From contig CAJTOE010000003.1 in NCBI GenBank assembly GCA_910577805.1, forward strand, positions 1-46,326: a stretch of 46,326 bases of DNA, in the 5' to 3' direction. The notes beneath the pieces are model-generated. The model was given only the letters and a program-made list of their open reading frames with translations. It did not search any database and had not been told where the DNA came from. Both the position numbers and the translations under genes were made by a program. Positions 25,248-33,245 of this stretch are shown in pieces (position 1 is the stretch's first letter; each line of letters begins with the position of its first letter). The DNA is from an uncultured Oscillospiraceae bacterium. Lineage in GTDB: Bacteria; Bacillota; Clostridia; Oscillospirales; Oscillospiraceae.

Positions 25248-26902
25248 TCAAAATTGCTTGAACACCGTCAGTACGTTCTGCCTGCCCCTGCGCCTGTAGA
25301 ACATCTTGTCCATGCTCTTTTTTACCATAAAGATGCCCAGGCCGCCGATCTCCCGCTCCTCCAGCGCCAGGGTCACGTCGGGGTCCTTTCCTGTGTTCTC
25401 CCGCAAAACCCGCTCCAGCCGCTCCATACCGCAGAGCTGATTGTCCCCGTCCGCAGCCTCCGTGACGCCGTCTGTGTACTGGAATATCTTGTCCCCCGGC
25501 TCCAGCGTGATACTGCCGCCCCGGTAGGTCATCTCCTCCATCCCCGCCAGAACAAAGCCTGCGCGAATCTTGTAGGGCGAGAAGGGCGCGCCGGCCCTGG
25601 CGATAAAGGGCAGCTCGTGGCCCGCGTTGACAAACATGAACTCTCCCGTCGCCAGGTCCAGCACGCCTTCAAAGGCGGTGATGAACAGGCCCTCGCTGTT
25701 GGACTCGCACAGGATGTCGTTGACCTGGGAGAACACCCTGCCCAAATCTGCGCCGGACTGGGTGTGGTCCTTAATCAGCGTCTTGCCGATAACCATAAAC
25801 AGCGCCGCCGGCACCCCCTTGCCGGACACATCGGCCATGACAATGGCCAGGTGGCGCTCGTCCACCATAAAGAAATCGTAGAAGTCGCCCCCACCTCCTT
25901 GGCGGGGTTCATGGTGGCGTAGATATCAAACTCGCTGCGCTCCGGGAAGGCCGGGAAGATGCAGGGAAGCATGGAGGACTGGATATGGGTGGCCACGTTC
26001 AGCTCCGCGCTGATGCGCTCCTTCTCCGCGGTCAGGGTGGTCAGGTCGCTGATATAGTGGTCCAGCTCCACCAGCATGAAGTTGAAGGCTTTGCCCAGCT
26101 CCTCGATCTCGTCTCCGGTCCTCAGCTCAATGCCCTGGGTCTTGAGCTGGCCGGAGGAGGCCACGCCTCTGGTGAACTCCGCCAGCCTGCCGATGGGCTT
26201 GGTCACAACGTTCTGGATGAACAGGATGTACAGCGCCACCGCAACGCTCACGATGACGGCGGCAATGCCCAGCATGGTGTTGAGGAAGGACTGGAGGTGG
26301 GTATGCACGTCGTTCATATCCAAAATGTACTGAATCTCCGCGATGGCCTGCCCGTTTTCGTCCAGAATTGGCGCGGCGGAGGAGTAGTTATACCCGTACG
26401 AGTTGTACGTGACGGTAGGCGGGTCAACCGGTACTCCGTTGGAGTAGCACGCCCAGGCGTTCAGGTAGCGCTGTAAATCCTCCTCGCTGCCGGCAGCGTC
26501 TGTGTAGAGCACATCCGTGCCATAGGGCATCTCGTCGGCGGGGTCGTCCCTCATTTCCGGCACATTGCAGTCAATATAGAACGTTACGCTGTCCTCGTCC
26601 AGAGTGACGAGAGACAGGAAGTTCATGCCGCCCTCCAGCTTCACACGGTTGAGTTTTTCCCGGACCCGGACGTAGGCCTCGCTCTGATCTCCGCCTTCCG
26701 AGACGATGGTCCGTACATCGTCCACATCCAGCATGGTGGCAATGCTTTTCGCCCCGAATACCACCCTGTAGGCGTACATATCCTCCAGGTACTCCTTGGA
26801 GTTGTAATAGCCGAAAAAGGACAGGCTCAGCGTCAGGGCCAGCCCCAGAAGGCCCAGGGAGAGCATCAGCTTTGGCAGCAGCTTGAATTTCACATCAGTC
26901 AC
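25248..26902 (-). pseudogene. Frameshifted SpoIIE/RsbU-type serine phosphatase with sensor domain
   Basis: GTG 26,902 opens a membrane sensor: helix (about 11-30), external domain, second helix (about 215-240), HAMP and coiled coil, then the PP2C-like phosphatase start (HIQSSMLPCIFPAFPER, NPAKEVG). At about 25,893 one base is missing: the expected VGGDFYDFFMVDERH continues in the next frame (ADVSGKGVPAALFMV, VNAGHELPFI, YTDGVTEA) to 25,248. After ALEE the frame jumps to GGLGIFMVKKSMD, the very end of an RsbW-like ATPase domain, so most of that domain is deleted. It overlaps the acetyltransferase stop by 8 nt, hinting at a former operon. Confidence 0.8.
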
Positions 26903-27627
26903 GCTCTTTCAGTATTTTATAATAGATCGCCGCGTCGCATGTACAGCGGCCTTTGCAGTATGGGCAAACCAGATTTTCGTTGTCGTACCAGACCCTATGG
27001 GCGTCCCGCAGGTAGGAGAACCCGGAGGCCAGCAGGTTGCCTCCCATAGGGACCCGCCCCTTGGTCACCCAGGCCAGACACATGGCCGTGTCCGCCCCCC
27101 GCCGCTCTGGCCTGCTCCAGGGCCAGGTCCACCAGACGCCGCGCCACCCCTCTGTCCCGGTATGCCGGCGCGGTACCGATGGACTGGAATTTTGCCACCA
27201 CAGGCTGTTCCACCGGCGCGATGGGGGCCAGGGCCTCCACCGGCAGCTTGGCCTCCGCTGCGGCGGCCTCCAGGGTACTCAGATGGAAGTAGATATAACC
27301 GGCAATCTCCCCCTCCGGCGCACGGAGGAGGCTGAAATAGTGGTCCGGGCTGTTGAGAATGGCGGCAAGGCTGCTTCTGGGATACAGATTTTCCCCCACG
27401 CACTGGCCGCACAGCGCCGTGACCTGATCCAGATCGGCCTGTGTCAGAGGCTGAACGGTCAGGGCCTCTTCCCCCTCAGCGGCAGTATAAATGTTCAGCC
27501 CCAGGGTGATGGCTGACTCCCCGCTCAGCACCCGCTGCCGCAGCGCCCAGTAGTGCTCCCTGAGCCACGCCTCCCACTGTGCATACAGGGGGTTGTCCGG
27601 CTCCTGCCGCCGCAGCAGTCCCGGCAA
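26895..27627 (-). pseudogene. Frameshifted GNAT-family acetyltransferase
   Basis: The frame from 27,627 carries LTVQPLTQADLDQV, YFSLLRAPEGEIAGYIYF and the acetyl-CoA loop SIGTAPAYRDRGVARRLVD (R/Q-x-x-G-x-A type). In a run of six G near 27,100 the frame shifts and the expected end (MCLAWVTKGRVPMGGNLL to KERD, with a CPYCKGRCTC cysteine cluster) is read in another frame down to 26,895. The N-terminus lacks a proper start and abuts the cas2 remnant, so its 5' end may be deleted too. Confidence 0.7.
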
Positions 27628-27746
27628 AGGGTTCTGTGCGGATGCTGGTAATCACAGAAAAGCAGTACAGTAATATTCAAATATTGTTGGGAACGCCGAC
27701 AGTTTACGACGAGCCGCAGCAGATGGAGCAGCTGATGCTGTTTTGA
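27621..27746 (+). pseudogene. cas2: 3' remnant of CRISPR cas2
   Basis: About 41 codons end at TGA 27,746: PAKGSVRMLVITEKQY then SNIQILLG and a short acidic tail ending MLF. The K-G-S-V-R-x-L-x-I-T-E-K-Q-Y pattern is the C-terminal strand of Cas2 from type II systems. The first half of Cas2, all of cas1 and the effector gene are missing; the fragment begins where the acetyltransferase remnant ends, so one deletion probably removed the locus. The leader and a repeat follow in the expected order. Confidence 0.7.
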
Positions 27747-27866
27747 AAACGGAGTTCCAAAGGAAATTTCTATGAGATCTCCTGAAAACCGTCGGATTTT
27801 GTTGCCAATTTCACGGTCCCGATGAAGTCTATTATACCACAACAAGAGACTTCAGGGAACTACAAC
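27747..27866 (+). CRISPR. CRISPR leader and single orphan 36-bp repeat (type II-C-like)
   Basis: The repeat is 27,831-27,866, exactly 36 bp, beginning ATTATACCACAACAAGAG and ending GGGAACTACAAC. Its reverse complement begins GTTGTAGTTCCCT and ends GTGGTATAAT, the shape of type II-C repeats with a built-in TATAAT; it aligns well with the Neisseria repeat as I remember it. It lies 84 bp after the cas2 stop, the normal leader distance. No second copy occurs in the next 200 bp, so the array is reduced to one repeat. The following 27,867-28,047 holds no gene that I recognise. Confidence 0.7.
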
Positions 27867-28047
27867 ATCGATATATGGCCCGCATGGAGCATCGCTTTCC
27901 AATGTTCCACGACCGACTCTGTCAATCGCTTCATGGATGGCAGAGGCTCCGCTATTGTCAGCGTCACCACAGAATTTTTATTCTCCCCACCACTGTGCGC
28001 ATTTGCGATCCGCTCCGTAATTCAGCCAAAGGTTTAAAGTGTCCCCT

Positions 28048-28540
28048 TAGCAGAGGACTTTCCTGGCCCCGAGCCCTGTGAAGTCCCGGTCCAGAAGATT
28101 CTCTGCGAAATGGCTTGTCCGCATTGCCTTTAGCATCCTTCGGTATGGCTTTGCTTTTCGAATCGGGCAAGCCAGGATAAGCTCAAAATCGTTTTTATCC
28201 TGCTCATCGCGCTTGCGTCTTGTTTCCTCCGATTTGAGCCAATTATAGTAGCCAGAGCGTGATACTCCAGTGATCTCACACAGACTGGACACGATTAACC
28301 TATTGTCGCTTTTTGACAGAGTGTTTTGAATGATCTCGAATTCGGATGACGGAGTTCCCATCACTGCCCACCTTTCTTTGGCGGCTTGTCTGCATTTATA
28401 ATTTTTTAGAAATTCCACCTCCTGACCGTTTTCCAAGCATTTCTGCGTCATATCCCATGCCCTCTACGATATTTGTTGGAGACATACCGGCCTCATAATC
28501 CTTAAAATCTATCGGTATGGATTTCCTGCTGGGCAGTCTC
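28048..28540 (-). mobile_element. IS3-family insertion sequence remnant
   Basis: OrfA traces (KDYEAGMSPTNIVEGMGYDAEMLGK) lie around 28,400-28,535 in a frame ended by a stop. The OrfA/OrfB junction SEFEIIQNTLS and the OrfB HTH VSSLCEITGVSRSGYYNWL follow, then the frame jumps from KNDFELIL to CPIRKAKPYRRMLKAM, skipping roughly 50 residues, and ends at 28,048 before the DDE catalytic domain. Not mobile. No terminal inverted repeats were identified. Confidence 0.75.
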
Positions 28541-28626
28541 TCCTCCAGACAAAAGTAAAAACCCGCTATCCCTTGGGTTCCCCCTGATAGGGGTATCTAC
28601 AATCCAGGGGAATCCCCCAGCAGGAA

Positions 28627-29877
28627 TTATGCTGTAATTTCCTGCTGGGGCTTTTCTTCTTCCCCGGTTTCGCCGATAAATCCAATGTCAGTATAATGAA
28701 TTTCCACAGTCTGTTCCGAATACTTGGAATACTTCACGCTTTTCTCATGCACTACGATCTTCTGGATGAACAGCCGCAGCAGTTCCGGCGTCAGTTTCGT
28801 AATGTCGGTGTAACGCTTGGCCTTGGCGATGAAGCCATCGGTGCTGGATATCGTATCCCGCAGCTTCCGGATGGCCGCCTCCTTTGTGGGAATTTCCACC
28901 GCCAGCCTCTCCTGTTCCTCTGTGTAGCTACCGGACAGCATCTGGAACTGCTCCACCGAAATGTGGCCAAGCACCCGATCCTCGTAAAGCCTTTTGAAAA
29001 TGGCCTCCAGTTCCGCGCCGCGTTTCCGCATGGCGGTCAGTTCCCGTTCCAGCCTGCGGATCTCCCGCTGGATTTCTGCGGACTGCCTGCCGCCGATGTA
29101 CTCCGCAAACTCCCTGGTATGTTCCCTGGCCATCGCCGTTACCCGCCGCAGATCCTCCAGGATCACCTCGTCCAGCACGCATTCCCGGATATAGTGGGCG
29201 GTGCAGACTTCTTTCCCCTTTTTCTTGTAGGTGTAACAGGCGAAGTTGTTCCAGGTGGGCTTCATCGTATGCGCTCGATGCAGCACCATGGTGGCCCCAC
29301 AGTCCGCGCACACCACCAGCCCGGAGTATTTGTTCTGCTCCTTCATCTTGGTGGGGCGGCGCTTGTTCTGGCGCACCCGCTGGACGATGTTCCAGACCTC
29401 CCGCGTCACCAGCGCCGGGTGAGTCCCCTCAAAAACCAGGCATTCCTCCCTGGGATGGGTAATCCGGCGCTTGTCCTTATAGGACTTGGTGCTGTACCTC
29501 ATGTTGACGGTGTTGCCCAGATAGACCTCATTCTCAAGCATGGCGGCGACAGTGCTTTCAGACCAGTCGCAGGGGGTCTCCAAATTCATGGAGGAATGGG
29601 TGATCCCAAATTTCTGATAGGCGTAGACCGCCGGACACAGAAGCTGTTCACTTTTCAACTGCCGCGCGATTTGGCTGGGACCCATACCGCCAGCGCACAT
29701 AGCGAAGATTCGGTGGACAATGACGGCGGCTTCCTCATCTACCACCAGCCGGTTTCTGTCATCCTCGCTGCGCCGGTAGCCATAGGGCGCTCTGGCCCCC
29801 AAGCGCTCCCCTCGTTCAGCCTTTGCCCGGAATACGGCCCGCACCTTGCGGCTGGAGTCCCGAACATACCATTCATT
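28627..29877 (-). pseudogene. 3' half of a large serine recombinase split by the 15-kb element
   Basis: Recombinase and zinc-ribbon domains (EWYVRDSSRKVRAVFRAKAERG, GTHPALVTREVW, CADCG and the coiled-coil region) without the catalytic domain. The missing part, with its catalytic Ser, is at 44,957-45,358. Joining the two at the shared TCATT restores KNLFN-EWYVRD in frame. The stop overlaps a hairpin CCCCAGCAGGAA/TTCCTGCTGGGG (28,615-28,650). TnpX-type recombinases move Tn4451-like elements, so this is the relic of an older element that served as landing site. Confidence 0.93.
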
Positions 29878-29897
29878 AGTCAACCTTACATAAAGAA
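29869..29897. other. attL junction
   Basis: Target-gene sequence CCATTCATT (29,869-29,877) meets AGTC and the left arm AACCTTACATAAAGAA (29,882-29,897). With attR it rebuilds attP as TTCTTTATGTAAGGTT-aTCATTagtc-AACCTTACATAAAGAA, two 16-bp arms around a 10-bp centre; the central dinucleotide is TT, as expected for large serine recombinases. Confidence 0.88.
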
Positions 29898-29907
29898 TGA
29901 CATCACA

Positions 29908-29977
29908 GCAGTGCATTGGCGGTCGATTACTTCCGGCGAGATGGTGAGGCGCATTATCGGTAGCCGCTACCGATAAT
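29908..29977. promoter_or_regulatory. Left-end regulatory sites: subterminal repeat and 25-bp palindrome
   Basis: GCAGTGCATTGGCGGTCGAT with TAC (29,908-29,930) recurs inverted, with one mismatch and one gap, at 43,198-43,221 over the start of transcription of the recombinase gene. ATTATCGGTAGC-c-GCTACCGATAAT (29,953-29,977) is a near-perfect palindrome with a one-base centre, suited to a dimeric DNA-binding protein rather than an RNA hairpin. Both lie ahead of tnpV. Confidence 0.6.
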
Positions 29978-30008
29978 CAGACCAGACTATCATATGGAGG
30001 TACACACG

Positions 30009-30392
30009 ATGAACAAATTGAAATCGAGAATCCATGACGAGGCCAACGGCCTTGACTACATCCTTGTTGGTGACTACTACATCCCTGCTATTGAACTGCC
30101 GGGGAACGATGACCGTCCCATCGGAAAGTGGGGGCAGATGCACCGGGCATATCTGGAAAAAGCGAACCTGCTTCTGCTCAATCACCTGACCTTGACGGGC
30201 AAGTTGCATTCCTATCTTGCCAACTTGGATGAACAGGCAAGGGAACACTGCCGGATGCTCATTCGGCAGATGGCCGCCGAGGGCGTGACCGAGGATTTGG
30301 AACGGCGGGCGCAGTGGGAGTGGGTCAGAGCCATGAACAGCATCGTGAACCGGGCAGAGGAAATTATCCGGCGGGAAATGATTTATGTATGA
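30009..30392 (+). CDS. tnpV: TnpV family transposon-encoded protein
   Basis: 127 residues. I recognise the TnpV pattern (VGDYYIPAIELP, IGKWGQMHRAYLEKA, LTLTGKLHSYLANLDEQA, EEIIRREMIYV), a small protein carried by Tn4451-like elements and many gut Firmicute integrative elements. Its role is not established. ATG 30,009 is used because GGAGG (29,996-30,000) lies 8 nt upstream; the earlier in-frame ATG at 29,994 overlaps the ribosome site. First gene inside the left end. Confidence 0.85.
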   Translation: MNKLKSRIHDEANGLDYILVGDYYIPAIELPGNDDRPIGKWGQMHRAYLEKANLLLLNHLTLTGKLHSYLANLDEQAREHCRMLIRQMAAEGVTEDLERRAQWEWVRAMNSIVNRAEEIIRREMIYV

Positions 30393-30426
30393 TGCCACTT
30401 GATATGTTTAGCATGAGAGATGCAGT

Positions 30427-30463
30427 GAAAGTGGCCTGGGTCAATTTAACCCAGGCCACTTTC
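30427..30463 (+). terminator. Terminator after tnpV
   Basis: GAAAGTGGCCTGGGT (30,427-30,441) and ACCCAGGCCACTTTC (30,449-30,463), a 15-bp perfect stem with a 7-nt loop. It separates tnpV from the convergent XRE gene. Confidence 0.85.
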
Positions 30464-30564
30464 GTTGTCCATAAATCCAGAGATGTTTGTTGCCACATAA
30501 TATTTTTTCAAAAAATTCTCCACAAGGACAGTCATTGTCCACCTGATATGTTATAATAAATCTA

Positions 30565-30801
30565 TCAGTTTTCTTCGAACATAAGAAATTTGTGCGGAGC
30601 TACCTCAAGTATGGCAGCCAAGTCAAACAGAGTGTCTAACGATAATGCCTTTGTGATGTTTGGAGCCTCTAGATGTCCAATAAAGGCTGGGGCTAACCCT
30701 GCCTGTTCAGCAAGTTCCTCTTGTGTTAGACCTCGAAGCTTGCGATAATAAGCTATCTTTAGTCCGATTTGGCGGTACTTATCTGCATAAATTTGTTTCA
30801 T
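30565..30801 (-). CDS. Small XRE-family regulator divergent from the cargo operon
   Basis: 78 residues: a single HTH_3 domain (IGLKIAYYRKLRGLTQEELAEQAGLAPAFIGHLE to FDLAAILEV) and little else. ATG 30,801 has GGAGG 8 nt upstream; the longer open frame upstream is not protein-like and crosses the divergent promoter. It faces the WYL gene across 127 bp, so it probably helps control the cargo operon or itself. Such XRE genes often set dosage of mobile-element cargo. Confidence 0.85.
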   Translation of the reverse strand: MKQIYADKYRQIGLKIAYYRKLRGLTQEELAEQAGLAPAFIGHLEAPNITKALSLDTLFDLAAILEVAPHKFLMFEEN

Positions 30802-30847
30802 TGGCAATTCCTCCACTCTTTTATATGGTAAACAATCGCGACAGGAA

Positions 30848-30890
30848 TTGACATGAGCGAACAGATATAGTATTATAATCAACAGATATA
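30848..30890 (+). promoter_or_regulatory. Promoter of the cargo operon with direct-repeat operator
   Basis: TTGACA (30,848-30,853), 17-bp spacer, TATTAT (30,871-30,876). AACAGATATA occurs at 30,860-30,869 and again at 30,881-30,890, 21 bp apart (two helical turns), bracketing the -10 box. A candidate operator for the XRE or WYL protein. Confidence 0.6.
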
Positions 30891-30928
30891 AATATGTGTC
30901 TACCAGCACATATTCAGGAGAATAGCGT

Positions 30929-31873
30929 ATGGAAAAAGCATCTGCCGTTAAATCCGACCGGGTACTGCGCATTTATTTCAAGCTGGTGCAAGGTGAAGCT
31001 TTTACTAAAAAAGAACTTGCCCAGGAATTTCATGTCACAGAGCGAAGCATTCAGCGCGATCTTGGAGCGTTGAGGTGTTTTCTAAACGAGCTGGACGCAG
31101 GTCAGGAAATTGTTTATGACAAAGTATCCTGTGGATACCGCATTCAGGATGTTGCACCGCAGGCTTTGAGCAACAGCGAAATCTTAGCTGTCTGCAAAAT
31201 TCTCTTGGAGAGCCGCTCTATGCGGAAAGATGAAATGCTTCCCGTATTGGACAAGCTAATTTCTCGCTGTGTGCCGGAACAAAACAAGAAAGCAGTCCGG
31301 GAACTGATTGCAAATGAAAAATACCATTACATAGAGCCACATCATAACAAACAAATCCTAAGTGGCCTTTGGGAAATTGGACAAGCAGTCCAAAGGCATC
31401 AGGTAATGGAAATCAAATATGAGCGGTTGAAGGAACCGAAGGTCGTGACGAGGCGGGTTCAGCCGGTAGGGATCATGTTTTCCGAATACTATTTTTATTT
31501 GACTGCATTTCTGGAGGACAAAGCAAGCTTTGATAATCCAGACGATTTGTTCCCGACCATTTACCGTATTGACCGCATCTGCTCTTTCAAAGTGCTGGAT
31601 GAACATTTTCGTGTGCCTTACAGAGACCGCTTTGAAGAAGGCGAATTTCGGAAACGAGTTCAATTCATGTATGGTGGAAAATTAGAACGCATCCGTTTCC
31701 GCTACAACGGTCCATCTTTGGAAGCGGTGCTGGATCGTTTGCCTACGGCAGATGTAGTGAAGGCCGATGGAGACGGATGGAGCATAGAAGCGGAAGTGTT
31801 CGGAAAAGGAATTGAAATGTGGCTGAACAGTCAAGGCTCATGGATTTCTGATATTTCCATAGTTGAACTGTAA
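30929..31873 (+). CDS. WYL-domain transcriptional regulator
   Basis: 314 residues. DeoR-like winged helix at 11-50 (RVLRIYFKLVQGEAFTKKELAQEFHVTERSIQRDL) followed by a WYL domain around 140-225 (VMEIKYERLKEPKVVTRRVQPVGIMFSEYYFYL) and a C-terminal extension domain. WYL regulators bind nucleic-acid ligands and commonly head defence and stress operons, repressing them until damage or phage nucleic acid appears. ATG 30,929 with CAGGAG 8 nt upstream. It is the first gene of a seven-gene transcript; the next starts 33 nt after its stop. Confidence 0.9.
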   Translation: MEKASAVKSDRVLRIYFKLVQGEAFTKKELAQEFHVTERSIQRDLGALRCFLNELDAGQEIVYDKVSCGYRIQDVAPQALSNSEILAVCKILLESRSMRKDEMLPVLDKLISRCVPEQNKKAVRELIANEKYHYIEPHHNKQILSGLWEIGQAVQRHQVMEIKYERLKEPKVVTRRVQPVGIMFSEYYFYLTAFLEDKASFDNPDDLFPTIYRIDRICSFKVLDEHFRVPYRDRFEEGEFRKRVQFMYGGKLERIRFRYNGPSLEAVLDRLPTADVVKADGDGWSIEAEVFGKGIEMWLNSQGSWISDISIVEL

Positions 31874-31906
31874 GTTGCAGCAAATAGTCGAAAGTGTGGA
31901 GTTGCT

Positions 31907-33241
31907 ATGAATCAAGATGTGCTTACATATTTATGCAGATCATACTATTTGAAACAGCATCCTGTCCTACAGGAAAAGCTCGCCTATAAAGAGAACTATT
32001 GTCTGGCTCTTGCCTATTTTGTCAGAAAGTATTATACTGGTAGCGATATGTTCGCGTTTTCAATGCTGGAGCATTACTGCCGCTCCCTTTTAGGAGTGGA
32101 CTATGTGCCGACAGTTTTTACTCCGCTTGATGAATCAGAGATACGGCCCGCAATAGGAAAGGTAGCAGCGTTAAAAATTAAACGGTTCAAGCTATTTACT
32201 TACCGCTTTGTGTTTATGACCGACTGCCTTTTCTTGTGCGCCTTTTCTGATGAAGATACAGCTAAGAAGATTCTTCATGAGTTGAAAGCTCTTTTCAATA
32301 CGCGCTACCATAGAAGGCTTGAAGTTTTATTTTCGGCTCTGTACCATGGAAGCCCATTGGAGAAGGGGATGGACAATGCTGCGGAGTTGGTTTCCTTCTG
32401 GATTAGAGAGCAGAAATTTTTTGAGCTGCCTATAAAAACCGTTTTAGTGACCGCTACTATGAGTGCTGGAAAGTCCACACTTATCAATGCGATTGTGGGA
32501 AAGCGGTTAATGCGAACAGCCCAAGAGGCCTGCACTGGGCATATTTGCCGGTTATATAACAAGCCTTTTGAAGACGGAGAAAATGCGATCAAAACAACTC
32601 AATTAATTTTTGATGCTGACGCAGATACCTTGCTTGCATCCGAAAATATTGGAGACTGCCAAATTGCCTCTGGTTTTCGCACTTTTTTGGATGTGCAAAA
32701 TCGTGTTTGTATTGTAGATACTCCCGGTGTCAATTCTGCTATCAATCGAAGCCACGGTATAACAGCAAAAGAGGCTCTCCGAGATTGTCAATACGATTTG
32801 TTGGTCTATGTTCTAAACGCCAATCAGCTTGGGACAGACGATGAAATTTCCTATCTGAAATACATCGTGGCAAACACTCCAAAAGAAAAAGTTGTTTTCG
32901 TTTTGAACAAAACCGATACATTTAAAAAGACCGAAGACTCCATCGAAGAAAGTATACAGGGTGTGAAGGATGACCTTGTTCAACTGGGATATGAATCACC
33001 TGTTGTTTTCCCTATATCCGCATATTTTGCGCTGCTGATTAAGTTGAGACTGTCAAACATTCAATTGGATGAGGACGAGGGGGATGAGCTTGCGCATTAT
33101 ATAAAAAAATACAGTAAACCGGAATATGACCTGACCCGGTATTACGATGCTTCCTATGAGAACGCAAGCGATGATATTTTGGCTCAGATGAGCATCAGAT
33201 GTGGGCTGTACGGGCTTGAAAATATACTGTTTGGAGAGTGA
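31907..33241 (+). CDS. Dynamin-like GTPase, smaller partner
   Basis: 444 residues. An N-terminal helical region of about 175 residues precedes the GTPase: G1 ATMSAGKST (183-191; the usual first Gly is Ala or Met here), switch I Thr in AQEACTG, G3 DTPGVNS (271-277), G4 NKTD (334-337). It ends about 100 residues after G4, so it has no long C-terminal stalk or paddle. The same TMSAGKSTLINA and QEACT wording in the next gene shows the two are paralogues. Pairs of bacterial dynamins usually co-assemble on membranes. GTGGAG precedes ATG 31,907. Role in defence is inferred from context. Confidence 0.82.
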   Translation: MNQDVLTYLCRSYYLKQHPVLQEKLAYKENYCLALAYFVRKYYTGSDMFAFSMLEHYCRSLLGVDYVPTVFTPLDESEIRPAIGKVAALKIKRFKLFTYRFVFMTDCLFLCAFSDEDTAKKILHELKALFNTRYHRRLEVLFSALYHGSPLEKGMDNAAELVSFWIREQKFFELPIKTVLVTATMSAGKSTLINAIVGKRLMRTAQEACTGHICRLYNKPFEDGENAIKTTQLIFDADADTLLASENIGDCQIASGFRTFLDVQNRVCIVDTPGVNSAINRSHGITAKEALRDCQYDLLVYVLNANQLGTDDEISYLKYIVANTPKEKVVFVLNKTDTFKKTEDSIEESIQGVKDDLVQLGYESPVVFPISAYFALLIKLRLSNIQLDEDEGDELAHYIKKYSKPEYDLTRYYDASYENASDDILAQMSIRCGLYGLENILFGE

Positions 33242-33245
33242 TAAA

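Noticed and set aside
27831..27900. Working CRISPR array
   Set aside because: Only one repeat exists; a second copy at the expected 66-bp period is absent, and no effector gene is in the window.
27867..28047. Minus-strand frame with NSVVTLTIAEPLPSMKRLTE between the CRISPR repeat and the IS3 remnant
   Set aside because: Open for about 50 codons but interrupted on both sides and not recognised; could be debris of a deleted gene.
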